A DNA stretch of 64,000 nucleotides, taken from NCBI RefSeq assembly GCF_041296385.1, contig NC_091013.1, forward strand, positions 10,492,001 to 10,556,000, in the 5' to 3' direction. The notes beneath the pieces were generated by a model that saw nothing but the letters and a program-made list of their open reading frames with translations, was not told the origin of the DNA and did not search any database. Position numbers and translations under genes: made by a program. The DNA is from Aphelocoma coerulescens (lineage: Eukaryota; Chordata; Aves; Passeriformes; Corvidae). This document shows positions 10,793-22,842 of the stretch, in pieces (the stretch's first letter is position 1; each line of letters starts with the position of its first letter).

Positions 10793-13700
10793 GTTTCAGT
10801 GGAAAATTTCCATAATTTTCCTATACTTAAAAGTTACTTTTCACATCAGCTGGCTTCTTCAGAACACACAGTCTTACTCATATCTTCTAACTGCACGTGA
10901 CTATGCAAGATATGCAGGAAAAATTAGTAAAATTGAAAAAGTAAAGAAGTATGTTCTACTGTCTGTGAACACCTGCACCAGCTGCTTATATTTATCATTA
11001 TATAAATTGTGCAGAAGTCACCAAATTCATTTGTTAGAACAGCAGTGGTTATTCTCACTCATGTAATGTAATTCATCTGCAGTCACAAGACGTTGCTTTC
11101 ATTAGTGCATTTATTTTACAAAGCACAGCAGCTTCGGAAAATGAGAACTCTTGGTTCATAACATGATATAAAGCATCCTCAGTGGACAAGAAACTGGTAT
11201 TTGCCTGTTCTCACTGAATAACTTGTCTATCGGTGTGTGAAAACGTAGAGTATGTTTACCAAAATTCATTGTACGTTGCCTTTATTGGGTTCTTTGTGTT
11301 TCAGAGTGATGGAGGAAAATACATGGGATAATTGTCAAAAATTGAATGGTTTAGGTTTGCTGGATTTTTAGTACTCACCCCATTAATGAGAAAAAAGTGA
11401 ACAATTTAAAATATGCAAAGCTTAACCTAAATATAGGATGCTGAAAGGGTTGGCCTGATTTTTTATAGTGCTGAATACAGACTTCCTGCTGAAATTGTGC
11501 ATTTCAGACTGTTTATTTAAATATAAGACAGTATTTTTAGAGGGGGAAAATATAGTACATTTATTAATTTTCCTTTCTATATATATATTATGAGTAAAAT
11601 CTCTAGCACAGAAGGAAAAAGTTGATCATACCAGTAAATTAGACATCTGCTCATATGACGCAGATGTGAGGAGAATGGGAAAGGAAAGCTTTTTAGCAGC
11701 TCCGTTTAAACAATCCTTAACTATTCAGACTCATTATGTCACCTTTATTCTGATAATCAATATTGTAAAATAGCTATTCTGATCTTAATTAGTGCACAAA
11801 ATATTATTGCTAAAGTGTGTATCATGTTTAAAATCATGAATTGGGGAATACGAACAAAGACTGGTGAAATAGAGGGGAATTATTTCAAAAGTATAGATCA
11901 CCTTCCATCGGTTCACAGGAGTATTTACTTTTGCAGTCAACAAGGTAACATTTCTACCTCTGTTTTGCTCTTACTCAATTTAGTAGAAATTCACAGTGTT
12001 GTAAATAGGACCAAAATTTGACCCTTACTTTTTATTTTCTTTCAACATTATTGTATGCTAATGAATCTCATCTGTGGGCTGACCCATTCCAGACCATTGT
12101 GACAGAATTGATGCAGCACCAGGTGCTTCTGCTTCTGGGTCTTTATTGTTGGGGTTTAGATTAGTTTTTTTGGAGGTCATCTGCAGTAATCATGTACAGG
12201 CAGGTTGAGTGTTTAAACAACTACCTAATTCCAAAATCTTGTGTTGTAAACTTGCCTCTTGGTAGAGGAAGATGAAGGGAAGGATAAGAACAGGATTTTC
12301 TGTTTTAGACTGATTTAGGACTACTTTTCTTAAATATGAAGATTCTGATAAGTCATTGTCAAACCTTCGAAAATGGTTTTGAGCTATTCCCTAGAGTCAG
12401 ATAAAGAGTTTGTGTTACTTTACACTTCCTACTGGTAAATTACATCTTGTTTTTTATCTGCTTTTTGTTTTCCTAGTAATAAGGGTTGTATTATTGTTAT
12501 GGCTTGATAAAGCAGAATAATGCTATCATATGAAGGAATAGACTATAAAAGGTAGATTTAACATAAATTAGTAGTTTGTCTTCATGAAGAAAAACAAGCA
12601 CTGTATAGGTGTCTGTAGGAGCTTTGGATATAATATTACTGCAGTAATCATGGAGTATATAATGGAGTATAAAATGTCAATCTTTGTCACCCTTTTTGGT
12701 TTGGATCCTATGGTCTAAACTACAGGGGATGGTTTTCAAAGATGGTTGAGTCCTTAGAATAGTCCATTAGAAGGAATAAAAACTTCCAGCAATGTTCAGT
12801 GTTGTGCTGCTCTTGAAATACTGGAAAAGTGGACTTGGTGTGGGGAATACCTTGGGTTATTTTGTCATTACTACAGTAAAAGTCTCTTAACTACTGACTG
12901 GGATTAGAACAGGCTGATGAACTTAAGCTTCATGGTTTGGAGTGTTTGCCTCTGGGATTGTTTGCCATGGTCTTGGCTTTCACTGTGATGGTGGTAATCA
13001 AACTGGAATTTATTCAGGGCCCTTTGCCTTAGTTTTCTGTTAGGGCTATGGTGTAGAGTTCTCTAAGGTAAGTCATAGACTAATAGCAGCTTTTACTTGA
13101 ATATACTTGTAAAAAAATTCAGCTTTGCAGGCTTCGTGTTTGATATAAGACTTTCCCTGATAGTTGATTATGTTGTTGTAACTCACAGTTTGTACTTAGC
13201 TGTGGGAATATTTGCTTTGAAAGTATGCTTATCTTTGTTTTATTACTTCTTTGCTGGCCAGCAAAGAATGCATTAACTCCTGATTGCCTCAATATGCTTA
13301 CGAATGAGAGTATTTGCACATCTAGATATCTTTCCCATAAAACTTGTTAAGTCCTTTACAAATATTGATGATGCTTTTATAGGTAGGCTTTCTCTTGATG
13401 CTTTGAGAAATATATTAAACAAGCCACTATTTTTTTCTAATGAAGACATTAGTCCTCTAAGTTTGCAGATATCTGTGTGATCTCTTTAGCACTTGATACC
13501 CTGTGTGACAGTCATTTGGCTTCCTTGTGCTCAAATTTAATGAAGATAGCAATTGTCAATTCTTGCCTATTATGTTTAACATACTTCATAATAACATCTA
13601 TACCTGTGAAAACTTGGATTAATGCACAGATTTACAGAGAGATTAGGGGCAAAGAATAAAAGACTAGGATCGGTCCTCCAGGGAGGAGGAAGATGAGTCT

Positions 13701-15383
13701 CAGACTGGAAATGCAAGAAAAACAATGAAGGTTGCTTTGATGAAAGAAAGGTAGGACAGAGGAAAGAGAATCACATTAGGCTATGACAAAATAGGAATTC
13801 AGTAGTCCGTTAGTGACAAGGTGTGAATGGAACAGGCTGGAGAAGGGACATCAGAAATTTAGAGCAGCTCACAAAGGAAAACAGTGGTATCTGGGCAGAG
13901 AAGTCTTGGCAATTTTGACCAATGAAAACAGGATGAGGTAAGAGGAAGAGCTAATCCTCATGGTTTTTAGCTCAGTCCTTGAGCCCTTTAACTAAATTTA
14001 TTAATGAGTACTCTGATTTGGGAATGTGAAGTGGTGTACAATAGCAAATAATCATATCCTATCCATCTCAAAATAGGTATCCAAAATTAGCAAATACTTT
14101 GACCTTATACACTATCTTAACTCGATTTCTGTGTAAAGGGGATAATAATAGATCCTTGTCTCAGTGCAGGCCTGTGGAAAATAATTAGAATTGGTAAGCA
14201 CTCTGGCACTACTGTGATGCATGCTCCAAACAGCTCATGGTGGGACCTGATAATTGTTTCTCAATTCACAGTTCAGTAGTGCACAGCAAATAAGATATGA
14301 GGTCACCCATTAAATAATTTAGGTAAAAATTAAATACTGAGTAGTTTCATGTTAAATGACGTGACTATGTATTTAAAATTTGTATCAAAATTTTATCTGC
14401 TCAAGAGGTATTATTACACTTGCAGAAGCAATGTAAATTCTTTTACTTTTTATCTTTTGTGTGTGCTAGTCCCATGTAACACTGTTTTCACCTGCATCTG
14501 GGGGAGATGTGGAGTGTGTATCAGAGAACATGGTTTGTGACAGGTAACCTGAAAGTGACTGTAAATCTGACTGGTGTCTTTCCTATATTTAGTATAATTT
14601 TGGGATTACGTAACCTCTTACAGAAAACATGCCTTTCTGCAGGTGCATTAGTTGTGTGTAGATGCCATTTTACAGGTTTTTCTTTGTACTCACAATGCCT
14701 TCTGAATTCTTCAGTATATACATATAAACATACAGCTAGATTTAAAAAGCAGAACAAGTTATCTCGTGTTTAGTGTCTCATCTTCTAAGTCCAGGTAGTG
14801 CCAACTGTAGTACCACAGTGCACTGTTTCTGGGAGACACAAGGCTAGAAGTCTATGTAAAGTCTGGTTGCAAGTATGAAACTTCTGACTTTGCTGCAAAC
14901 AAAATTGAGTATCTGGTACATAAGATGTAGCAAGGAAAAGAGATTTCTGCAAGGTTATTTTAATTGCCTGTGTGACTTCAACAGCCAGTAGGCATTCAAA
15001 ACATATATGCCTTTGAAAAATTATGCGTTCTTTGGTTGTGTGGATTTGCGGGTTTCTTTTCTCTGCTTTTGGAAAATGTGAGATTTCAGAGTTGGAGGAT
15101 CATGTATATTCTGAATAGTCTCAAAACAGAAGGAAGGCAAATGAGTAGCTTGAGCTGCAGAGGGAAATAACAGGCACATTATCTGTGTGTCTGTACTGAA
15201 TCAATTAAGATTACGAGTCTCTTGAGAATTACACTTCTGAGTGCTGGGTTTTTAGTGACAGACTTATCAAATCTGCCATGTTATGCTGGGACATTTTCCT
15301 CTGAAAATACAGCTCCTTGAAAATCAATAATTTCATGTAGAAAACTTCAATTGTTGTGAAATTTTAGTTTAGGTTGCCATCTC

Positions 15384-15399
15384 TTTTTTTTTTTTTTTT
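15384..15399. repeat. Poly-T tract (16)
   Basis: An uninterrupted run of T followed by 'ccctcc'. No adjacent retroposon is recognised. Confidence 0.9.
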
Positions 15400-15751
15400 C
15401 CCTCCAAGTTGGATGTGCAGATGGGCCCCTTATTCTTTGCTGGGAATGATTTCTTTGGTTTGGAGGATGAGAGGCTTTTGGCTTTTACATTATTCATGTT
15501 GTATTATCTTTTTCCCTGTAAGCTAGGGAGTACATTATATGAAATATAATTTGTTCACAGGACAACAAAAGTAAGAATGTGATACAAACTTTCGTAAGGA
15601 ATCATGGCACTCTAAGGAAATATGATTTAATCCTCATGTGTCTTGAATTTCATTTTTCTTTTTCTTCTCTAAAACAAACAAACAAAATAACCCAAAACTC
15701 TGCAGCAGTTTGAACTACCAAGCAAGCAAAATCTTCCTACTTGCTAACATT

Positions 15752-15765
15752 AAAAAAAAAAAAAA
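15752..15765. repeat. Poly-A tract (14)
   Basis: An uninterrupted A run in AT-rich DNA. Confidence 0.9.
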
Positions 15766-15900
15766 TCACTTAGCTTAATTAAACTGTGAAAGTTAATTCA
15801 TTGTTTATGAATGTCAACATTTTGTCTTGGTCTAAGATAAAAGAAAAATTTGAAATCCAAAAGGTTTTTAAGAAGACCCATTTCTAGTTCTGCATAGTTT

Positions 15901-16254
15901 CATAGAATCACGAAATGGAGGGACCCTAAAGATCATCTAGATCCAATGCCCTGCCATGGACAGAGACATGTTCCACTAGACCAGGTTGCTCAGAGCTCCA
16001 TCCAGCTTGGCCCGGAACAATTCCAGTAATGGGGCATCCACAGCTTCTCTGGACAAACTGTTCCAGTGTCTCACCAATCTCACAGTAAAGAATTTATTCC
16101 AAATCTAAACCTAATTTCCTTCAGCTTAAAGCCATTACCCCTTGTCCAATCACTACATGGCCTTATAAAAAGTTCCTCTCCATCTCTCTTGTAGGTGCCT
16201 TTATGTACTGGAAGACTGAAACAAGGTCTCCCCAGAGCCTTGTTGTCTCCAGGT
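15901..16254 (-). mobile_element. CR1 LINE, 3' fragment with ORF2 C-terminus
   Basis: A reverse-oriented CR1 copy. The 3' tail is at the left ('catagaatca'). Coding remnants follow: on the minus strand, residues such as 'TRGNGFKLKE' and 'PVHKGTYKRDGEELF' match the C-terminal region of CR1 ORF2 (the segment after the reverse transcriptase domain). The canonical 'ccttgtccaatcacta' and 'caaggtctcccca' blocks are visible on the plus strand. The homology fades after about 16254. Stops and length show it is a dead 5'-truncated copy. Confidence 0.93.
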
Positions 16255-18082
16255 GTTTCCCTTAATTTCATTTGTTAAGTGAACAAAATCAGAAAACACC
16301 CTCCCCCAACAATTACTAATGTGAATCCTTGTTCTGCTTCTTCCTGTCATGCTCCTTTCAGGACCTTGCTGCCCTCAGAATGCAGGACTTTGAGGGTGTG
16401 GGCTCTGAGGTTGGCTCTCTGCTTATCTGCTGGGACAGATGTTGTTCTCTGCGGAGATGCAGCTTCTGGCTCATCCTAGGTAGTGGCTCAGTGAAGATGA
16501 GGAGGTGGGAGGAGATCTTTTGCTGACAGCCTGAAGATCTGGTTCCCATGAACCTGGACTTGTTGCTTAGGGGAGATCTGCTGGAAGGAATGATTATTAA
16601 CAGACACAATCTTGCTTGCACCTGTGGACAAAAATAGCCAATATTAATTTCATCTGAGCTCTAATTGTTATGACTGGATAATTCCTGTAATAGGCCTCAG
16701 GACCCATTTTATATTTTCTGCTGACTGCTCTGCTTTACTGTCTTTACACTGTTTGTTTCGTTGATCAAAGAAAGAAGGAAAACCTCTGTGTACATTAACT
16801 ATGTACAATAGTGATACTCTAGATTTCCTTTAAGGCATAATGTCACAAGAGGACATAACTTGTGCTGAGAAAGGTTAAGGTTATTTGTAGTGTATTTGGC
16901 TCAGAGGAATCAGTGCAAACAAAACACTGAGTAAGCAGTGCAGTGTGGAGGGGGAATAGAAGGGGACTGCACACAATGGAGATCTTAGAGTTCATTTATA
17001 TTCCAGCTGGGTGTTCAATGGTTATCTGTTTCATAACCTTTTATTTTGCTTGTATTCTCAGTAACAGGCTTACAAATAGTTTCTTTCTTTGCTTTTAATC
17101 TGTTTACTCTTCCTTTCACAATCTACCTGGTTAATTTTAAAAGGATTTCTTGGTCAAACCTATGCTTTCAAAATTCTTTCAAAATAGTACTGAATACTTT
17201 TGAAAACTTAAAAGGTATGCTACAATTATTCAAGTAACTAGACGTGTCTCTGCTAGTATGTCTCTGCTACTAGTGACTCCTTAAAGCATATTTCCATCTA
17301 TAGGATTTTATAATTATGATATATCTCTCTACAGCATTAATACAAGAAATTTGTGAGCCAGGTCACCACTCATCTGAGTGCTGGCCAATATTAAAATACT
17401 CAAAATGGAGTTTTCAGTCTAAATATAGTACAGGAAGCAACAGGTCTATATCACAAAAATGAACCCAAAAAGCACCACGGCAAAATAAATGATACTTTGA
17501 GATTTTACTGAGCTACACTGTAAACCTTGGTCTCACCCTGTTTCCCATAGACTGTTCCTAATACCAAGCAAAGGCATGACTTTTACTGGATCACTACTTT
17601 AGCTGGATCACTACTTTTAAGTAGTGAGAGACTACCTATTGAGACTCCCAGCAGTATGCTATTGAGTTATAAAGTCAGCCTGCACGTTTGGTATAAAGTA
17701 TGTTTTTTTTTCTCATATAAATTAAGCTCATTTAATAGATGAGTTTAAGGGGCAGACATTATACCTCAGGTGGAAGAGCCCTCACGTAAGATCAAAAAAT
17801 AGGAGAAAGGAGATTTAAATGCTAGTCTTCTCTCCTGTAATAGTCACTAGAATAAATGATAGTCTCCCACAGGGATGTGAGTGGGAGGATATATAAAATG
17901 CATATTTTTATATTTATGATATATATTAAAATATGCACATGCATGTACATCTGTCTTTACCCCCCACTGGATTAATTTGGTAGGATTTCTGTGCATATTT
18001 GCATATGCTATAAAGCTTATTTTTCTATTTATTTTAGCCATGCATTAGTACCTCAAACTCAATTGCAAATACAATAAATACA
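16255..18082. other. Unique DNA, moderately GC-rich at its left
   Basis: No gene recognised. The part at 16330-16620 is less AT-rich than its surroundings and stays open in more than one frame for 60-90 codons, but I see no domain and no convincing splice pair. A 17-base tandem duplication with a palindrome lies at 17586-17626. Confidence 0.55.
17586..17626. repeat. 17-bp tandem duplication ending in a palindrome
   Basis: 'ctggatcactacttt' occurs twice with a 17-base offset (17586 and 17603). The second copy runs into 'cactacttttaagtagtg' (17609-17626), an 8-bp inverted repeat with a 2-base loop. Confidence 0.8.
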
Positions 18083-18345
18083 ATGGGTACCTCCCAGACA
18101 AACACTCCCTGCCCAGTTCTTCACATTACGTTTTATGGAATATCCCTGTGGTCAGCTGGGGTCAGCTGTCCCAGCTGTGTCCCCTCACAACTCCTTGTTT
18201 TGAGGAGCCCCAGCCTGCTCACTGGTGGGAAGAGTGTGGGAAGAGAGTTGATCCAGTGCTCAGCAGGAGCTGAAACACTGCTGTGCTATCAGTGCTGCTT
18301 TAGTCATAAATCCAAAGCACAGCCCTGTATGGGTTCGTACCCATC
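18083..18345 (-). mobile_element. Decayed avian ERV LTR remnant
   Basis: The plus strand carries 'ggaatatccctgtggtcag', 'ggggtcagctgtccc', 'gctgtgtcccctc', 'ccagcctgctcactgg' and 'aaatccaaagcacagccctgta' in order. I know this succession from a common avian LTR that, on its own strand, starts TGTCCTGGTTT; this copy is therefore in reverse orientation. The LTR start (right) and the TATA region (left) have diverged or been lost, so neither terminus can be placed. I cannot give a family name with certainty. Confidence 0.6.
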
Positions 18346-20071
18346 CTAGGCAGAGCCACTGCAGGGGTGCTCATGAGCCATTTTCTTCTTGGTGCACAGC
18401 ACAGGAAGGAGGTGTTAACCTCAGACACACTCACACATGTATAGATAAAACAAGGCTGTTCGAAAACATCTTTAGAATTAAGAGAGGTAATCTCTTAATA
18501 TGTATGTTTCAATGTAGTTGAAGACTGGTGTAACTTTTACCAGGCAGACATTTGATGTCAGATGTCAGGAAGTAGTCTTGCTTAAGAGAGTCATACATTT
18601 AATTTTTTTTTCCCCCCAGTAATTTTGTAACACAAAATTGTCTATCTTCTTTCTCTGTTTAAAAAGTCAGCTTCCTACTTTCAGAATACTCAGTATGTTT
18701 GTAGTCTTCTGCTGTGCAGAGTATTTGTAATTGGGTATTTGGGTAATGTAATCGGGTATTGGTAACCTATAAATTCCATGAGATTATGATATGTTAATCA
18801 TCCTCTTGCACTACAAGGTCAGGAAATTAAAAAGAAATTTGCATTCTTGATGAATAAGAATTTCTTGAATTTAATGTCTTGTGGTTTTGTTATTGCTATA
18901 ATATCTGGTTTAATTACTGTATGGTTTCTTTACTGGTGGTGATTCCCCTTTTTAATCTTCAGAAAACTCTCAGTGTTCAGATGGATATGAAAAGATGCCA
19001 ACCATCTGTACTACAACTGTGGTCTGTTCTGAGCTCATGTGAAAATCAGGTTACTCTTAATCTATACGTTGTACCTTCACAGTTTAAATGTGGCAACAAC
19101 ACCTTTAAAGAGATGACAAGACTATATTTGTAGAATTTTTGCATTTATTATGCAAGCCTGAGCTTTAGAAACATTTCATTATATTGCTGTTATAAATAGT
19201 AATTTTAATTCTCATATAAATACTGATGGGGATAATTAATAACACATGGCAAAAGTAATAAAATCGGGTCATAAATGAGTTAAGTAGATTTTTAATCTAT
19301 TGTGAATTTGTGGGTCTGTTGTCTGGCTGGTTATATTTCTTGCTTGATAAGATGGACAGGGTATTTGTTTTCTGATTGCCTTTTAAAAACTAAACTATAT
19401 GCTCTCAAAACTGAAGGTATTGTTTTTTGAAGACCAGGTTTGCATCAGAAGCACCTAAATCCAAGGATTCCTTCAGGAGTGAGAAATGAAAAATTCTGTG
19501 AAGTGAAAGAATGGATTTAAAAATAGATAATAATTCAAGTGACACATACTACAGAAGGAAGATGAAATAATTCTGACAATTTTTATATTGTATTTCAATA
19601 CACCTCCAATATGATTTTCAGGAAGTAATTAATTTTTCTGATAATTGGCTGGGTGATGAACTGCCAAAACAGAGCAGTTTTAATCAACATTAATAACTAG
19701 ATTCTGAGTTATTGTTTGCTTGCCTGTTTGCATTTATATTCATTCCCATGAAATTTTACTAATTTGCACCAGATGAGAGAGAGATTTTTTAATTATTTAA
19801 TTTTAGTTCTACCAAGAATACATCAAAACCCAATGATAAAAACTGCTTTTAAATCTACAGATACAAAATTATTGTTTTGGAAGTGTCATTTAGTGTCAGA
19901 ATTTACCTGATGAACATCTCAATTTTGTTTGGAGACATACAGAAGAATGTAAGAGTTTTGTCTCAATGTTTTCCGATGAAAAATATTTATTTATTTAGGA
20001 ATATACCTTAATTTTTGCTTGGTATTATCCATGTGCATAAACACCTGATGGGGGAGGGAATATAAACAACA
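18346..20071. other. AT-rich unique DNA, no gene recognised
   Basis: About 1.7 kb. A T-then-C acceptor-like tract lies at 18603-18619 ('ttttccccccag'), but the sequence after it quickly meets stops in every frame. Nothing else is recognised. Confidence 0.55.
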
Positions 20072-20309
20072 GAGCCAGACACTGAGGCCCAGTGAGAGAA
20101 TGATGGTCACAATTCTACATAAAAGTACGAGGGAACTTTTTTAGTGAGAAAGTAGTCAAAGTCTGGCACAGGTTGCCCCAAGGCTTTGTCAAGTCTCCAT
20201 CCTTTGAGATATTCAACACCTGTGGCCCTGAGCATTCTGCTTAGAGTAGGAGATTAGACTGGACAATCTCTAGAGGTCCTTCCAGGCTCAGACATTCTGT
20301 GGCCCTGTG
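20072..20309 (+). mobile_element. CR1 LINE, 3' fragment
   Basis: A forward CR1 copy. It starts in the 'agccagac...cccagtgagag' segment of ORF2 and passes through 'gcacaggttgcccc', 'gtctccatcctttgagatatt', 'gattagactggacaatct' and 'ctagaggtcc' to an 'attctgtggccctgtg' tail. Compared with intact copies it has small deletions and stops. It is a dead, 5'-truncated insertion. Confidence 0.9.
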
Positions 20310-22820
20310 TCAGAGGACTGCTGTGCTGAGATGTGAGTGTACACACTGCTGTCTGCTCTCAACACCCTTACTCAGTTTTTAATGATTGTGCAAAAATTGG
20401 GAGAAGGAATAACTCCAGTACAAAACCAATAGGAATAAACATATCTGCATTTCACAATTATTTACACCTATAAACCACAGGACTGGCACTAATAAGAAGT
20501 TCAGTGTCCCTGCCTAGCGATGTAGCAAAAAAAAAAAACCACTTCAGAACACATAACTACGGAAAAACTCAACTTTCAAACTCCTGTAGGCACCATAATG
20601 GTTTGAGAATGCAGAGAGCAGGAATAGAAAACAGAAGCTCGCTTCACAAGCAAGAAAGTACAGGATTGGGAAAATTATTCTAATGAAAATAAGAATATGA
20701 AACCAAAGCAGAAAATAAATATTGAGCAATGAAGTTGAGTGGAGCTTGGAAATCTTGGCACTGGGGTGTTAAAGTACAATATAAAGAGGTGAAAGACAAT
20801 CTATAGGCAGCCAGCTAAAATACTGTACAGATCTGTGCTGTAACAAAACCTAACACAAAATCTGTACTTTAGGCAATGTTGTATGATTAAAGAAATGTTC
20901 TTGTAAAGCTATCTGAAGCAGTATGCCTGAATATAGCAAATGATACCTTAAGAAAATTGACATTTATAGCTGAAGTCTTTATAGGAGTAGAGCAGGAAAC
21001 AAGCAAGCAGATAACCCATCAAAACCTATTATTGTAAATTAATTGTAGTCATATAGTATCTTTCTGGAAAGAAAAGGCTGTTTTCCTGCCTAATAAAAAT
21101 TGAAAGTGCACCTATAAAATCATCAGCGATATTTCTTTAGAAATTGCTCCCCCAGTTAAGATAATGTGCCTTAAAATATGGATGAAGACAGAATGAATTA
21201 AACACCATATTAAGGTACGTACTTCAAGCACTCATAGTTACTGAGATGTAAACTGTACAGTAAGAGACACATCACAGAGCAGTGCTCATTCTCATCGTGG
21301 AGATGCCTAATGCTTCACTTTTGTTTTGCCACATTTTCAGCTCCTTGTTTTACGTTTCTTTGGGATTTACAGAATCCTGGCCTCAATCAGTTGTTCACTA
21401 GATAATGATTTCATACAAGAATACAGGGGTTTTCCTAATAATTTGCACCGCTCAGACATATGTTAGTTGTCTGAATTAAAGGAGGATATAAGGTGGCTGA
21501 TATCTCAGCACTCCCTTAGTTTTCTACTAGCAAGGCAATTCTTAAAGCCGAGACAATCAATCCAAAGGAAAACCTAATAATTTAGATCTGCTAACTCTAG
21601 CTTGCAATATCAAGTAGTAAGTTCATATTTTGTTTTGTCTCCAGTGATGTGTTTAGAAGAAGATTAAGGTATTTTGTATCAGCTGTAAAGAGTTTTGTTT
21701 ATAAGTTTAATACAAAAACAGAACTAAGTCCAAAATACAATTTAAAGCAAAATAGCTAATTATGGAATTACTGAATGGTCAGTAGAGTAGCCTGGCTTGT
21801 AAAAAATGTAAAGCCAAGTTTCTGTGAACACTGCTTTATGAATGTGATAAATTGTAACCATTAATTTGCTTATTTTTTGTTTATGCTACATTGCATAATT
21901 TTTCCTCATTAGAGCTCCAGTTTGTCTGCTCCTGTCTTCTATACTCTTGACCAAAGCTCAGTCTTTGAGAAAGAGTGACACATCTGATAACTCAGGATGT
22001 TTAAGGGAGAGGAAACGTGTGAAGTTTGGACTGAGAAGGCAAAGGAATACAAGAGCCTTTGCAAGGGAAGCCTTTGTTAATATTTAAAACTAAAGCATAA
22101 ATATAAATCCATCCATATAGGTCTTTTTTTCTGAAAATGAAGTAGGTTCTCCCCTGCCATTTGTTAATCAATTATAAAGCTGGTTATTTTCTGATTCAAG
22201 AAGTAAAAATATACTGTACTTTATAAAGGAACTTGGAAGGCCTATAAATTGACATTATCTATTACAATGTTCTATTCATCTTACAATTGGGCAGGTTTGT
22301 AATTGCCAAAAAATACTTTGAAGTAAAGGGGGAAGAAGAATAATAGAAATAACTTAGAGTCAATATATTACCACAAAATAAAAACAATTGTTGGAGCTGG
22401 TATACAACTAGAAAAAGTAACTGATTAAATTTTCTGAAGTGTTAATTTGCTAGTGCAAGTAATAAAAGGTAATTATGTTTCTAAAATTTTCTGTGGAGAT
22501 GCAGAATTTGGAAAAATGTAACATGTGAATCTTAAATACCAGTTCACATGATTTATGATTGTATAGCAACAACACTCAGATGTGCCCCTAGCCTCTATCT
22601 TTTGAAAACTAATTGAAAGAATTAAATTAGGTTAATATCTTATTGCACTCAATCTTATTACCCTATAATCATAGCAAAAATATTTAATCAAAATTTTAGA
22701 TTTAAAATTCTAATTTGTGTTAAGTCTTTAAGGGAAGATTAATGTCACTTAAGTTTAAGCAAAATATTACAATCACAGATACATATTTCAGAAAAAAAAT
22801 TAGTGCTTTTGAATAACATT

Positions 22821-22842
22821 TAAAGTGACATTAAAGTGACAT
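22821..22842. repeat. 11-bp tandem duplication
   Basis: 'taaagtgacat' is repeated directly, two copies. Confidence 0.8.

Larger units (their letters stand above)
10551..15900. other. AT-rich unique DNA, no gene recognised
   Basis: About 5.3 kb with no recognised exon, RNA gene or transposon. It holds a (TAA)n-like simple repeat (10749-10792), a T16 tract (15384-15399) and an A14 tract (15752-15765). Reading frames stay below 95 codons and show no domain. Confidence 0.6.

Noticed and set aside
18603..18619. Splice acceptor (T-run, C-run, AG) as an exon start
   Set aside because: Stops appear within about 15 codons in every frame after it, and no transcript signal is visible.
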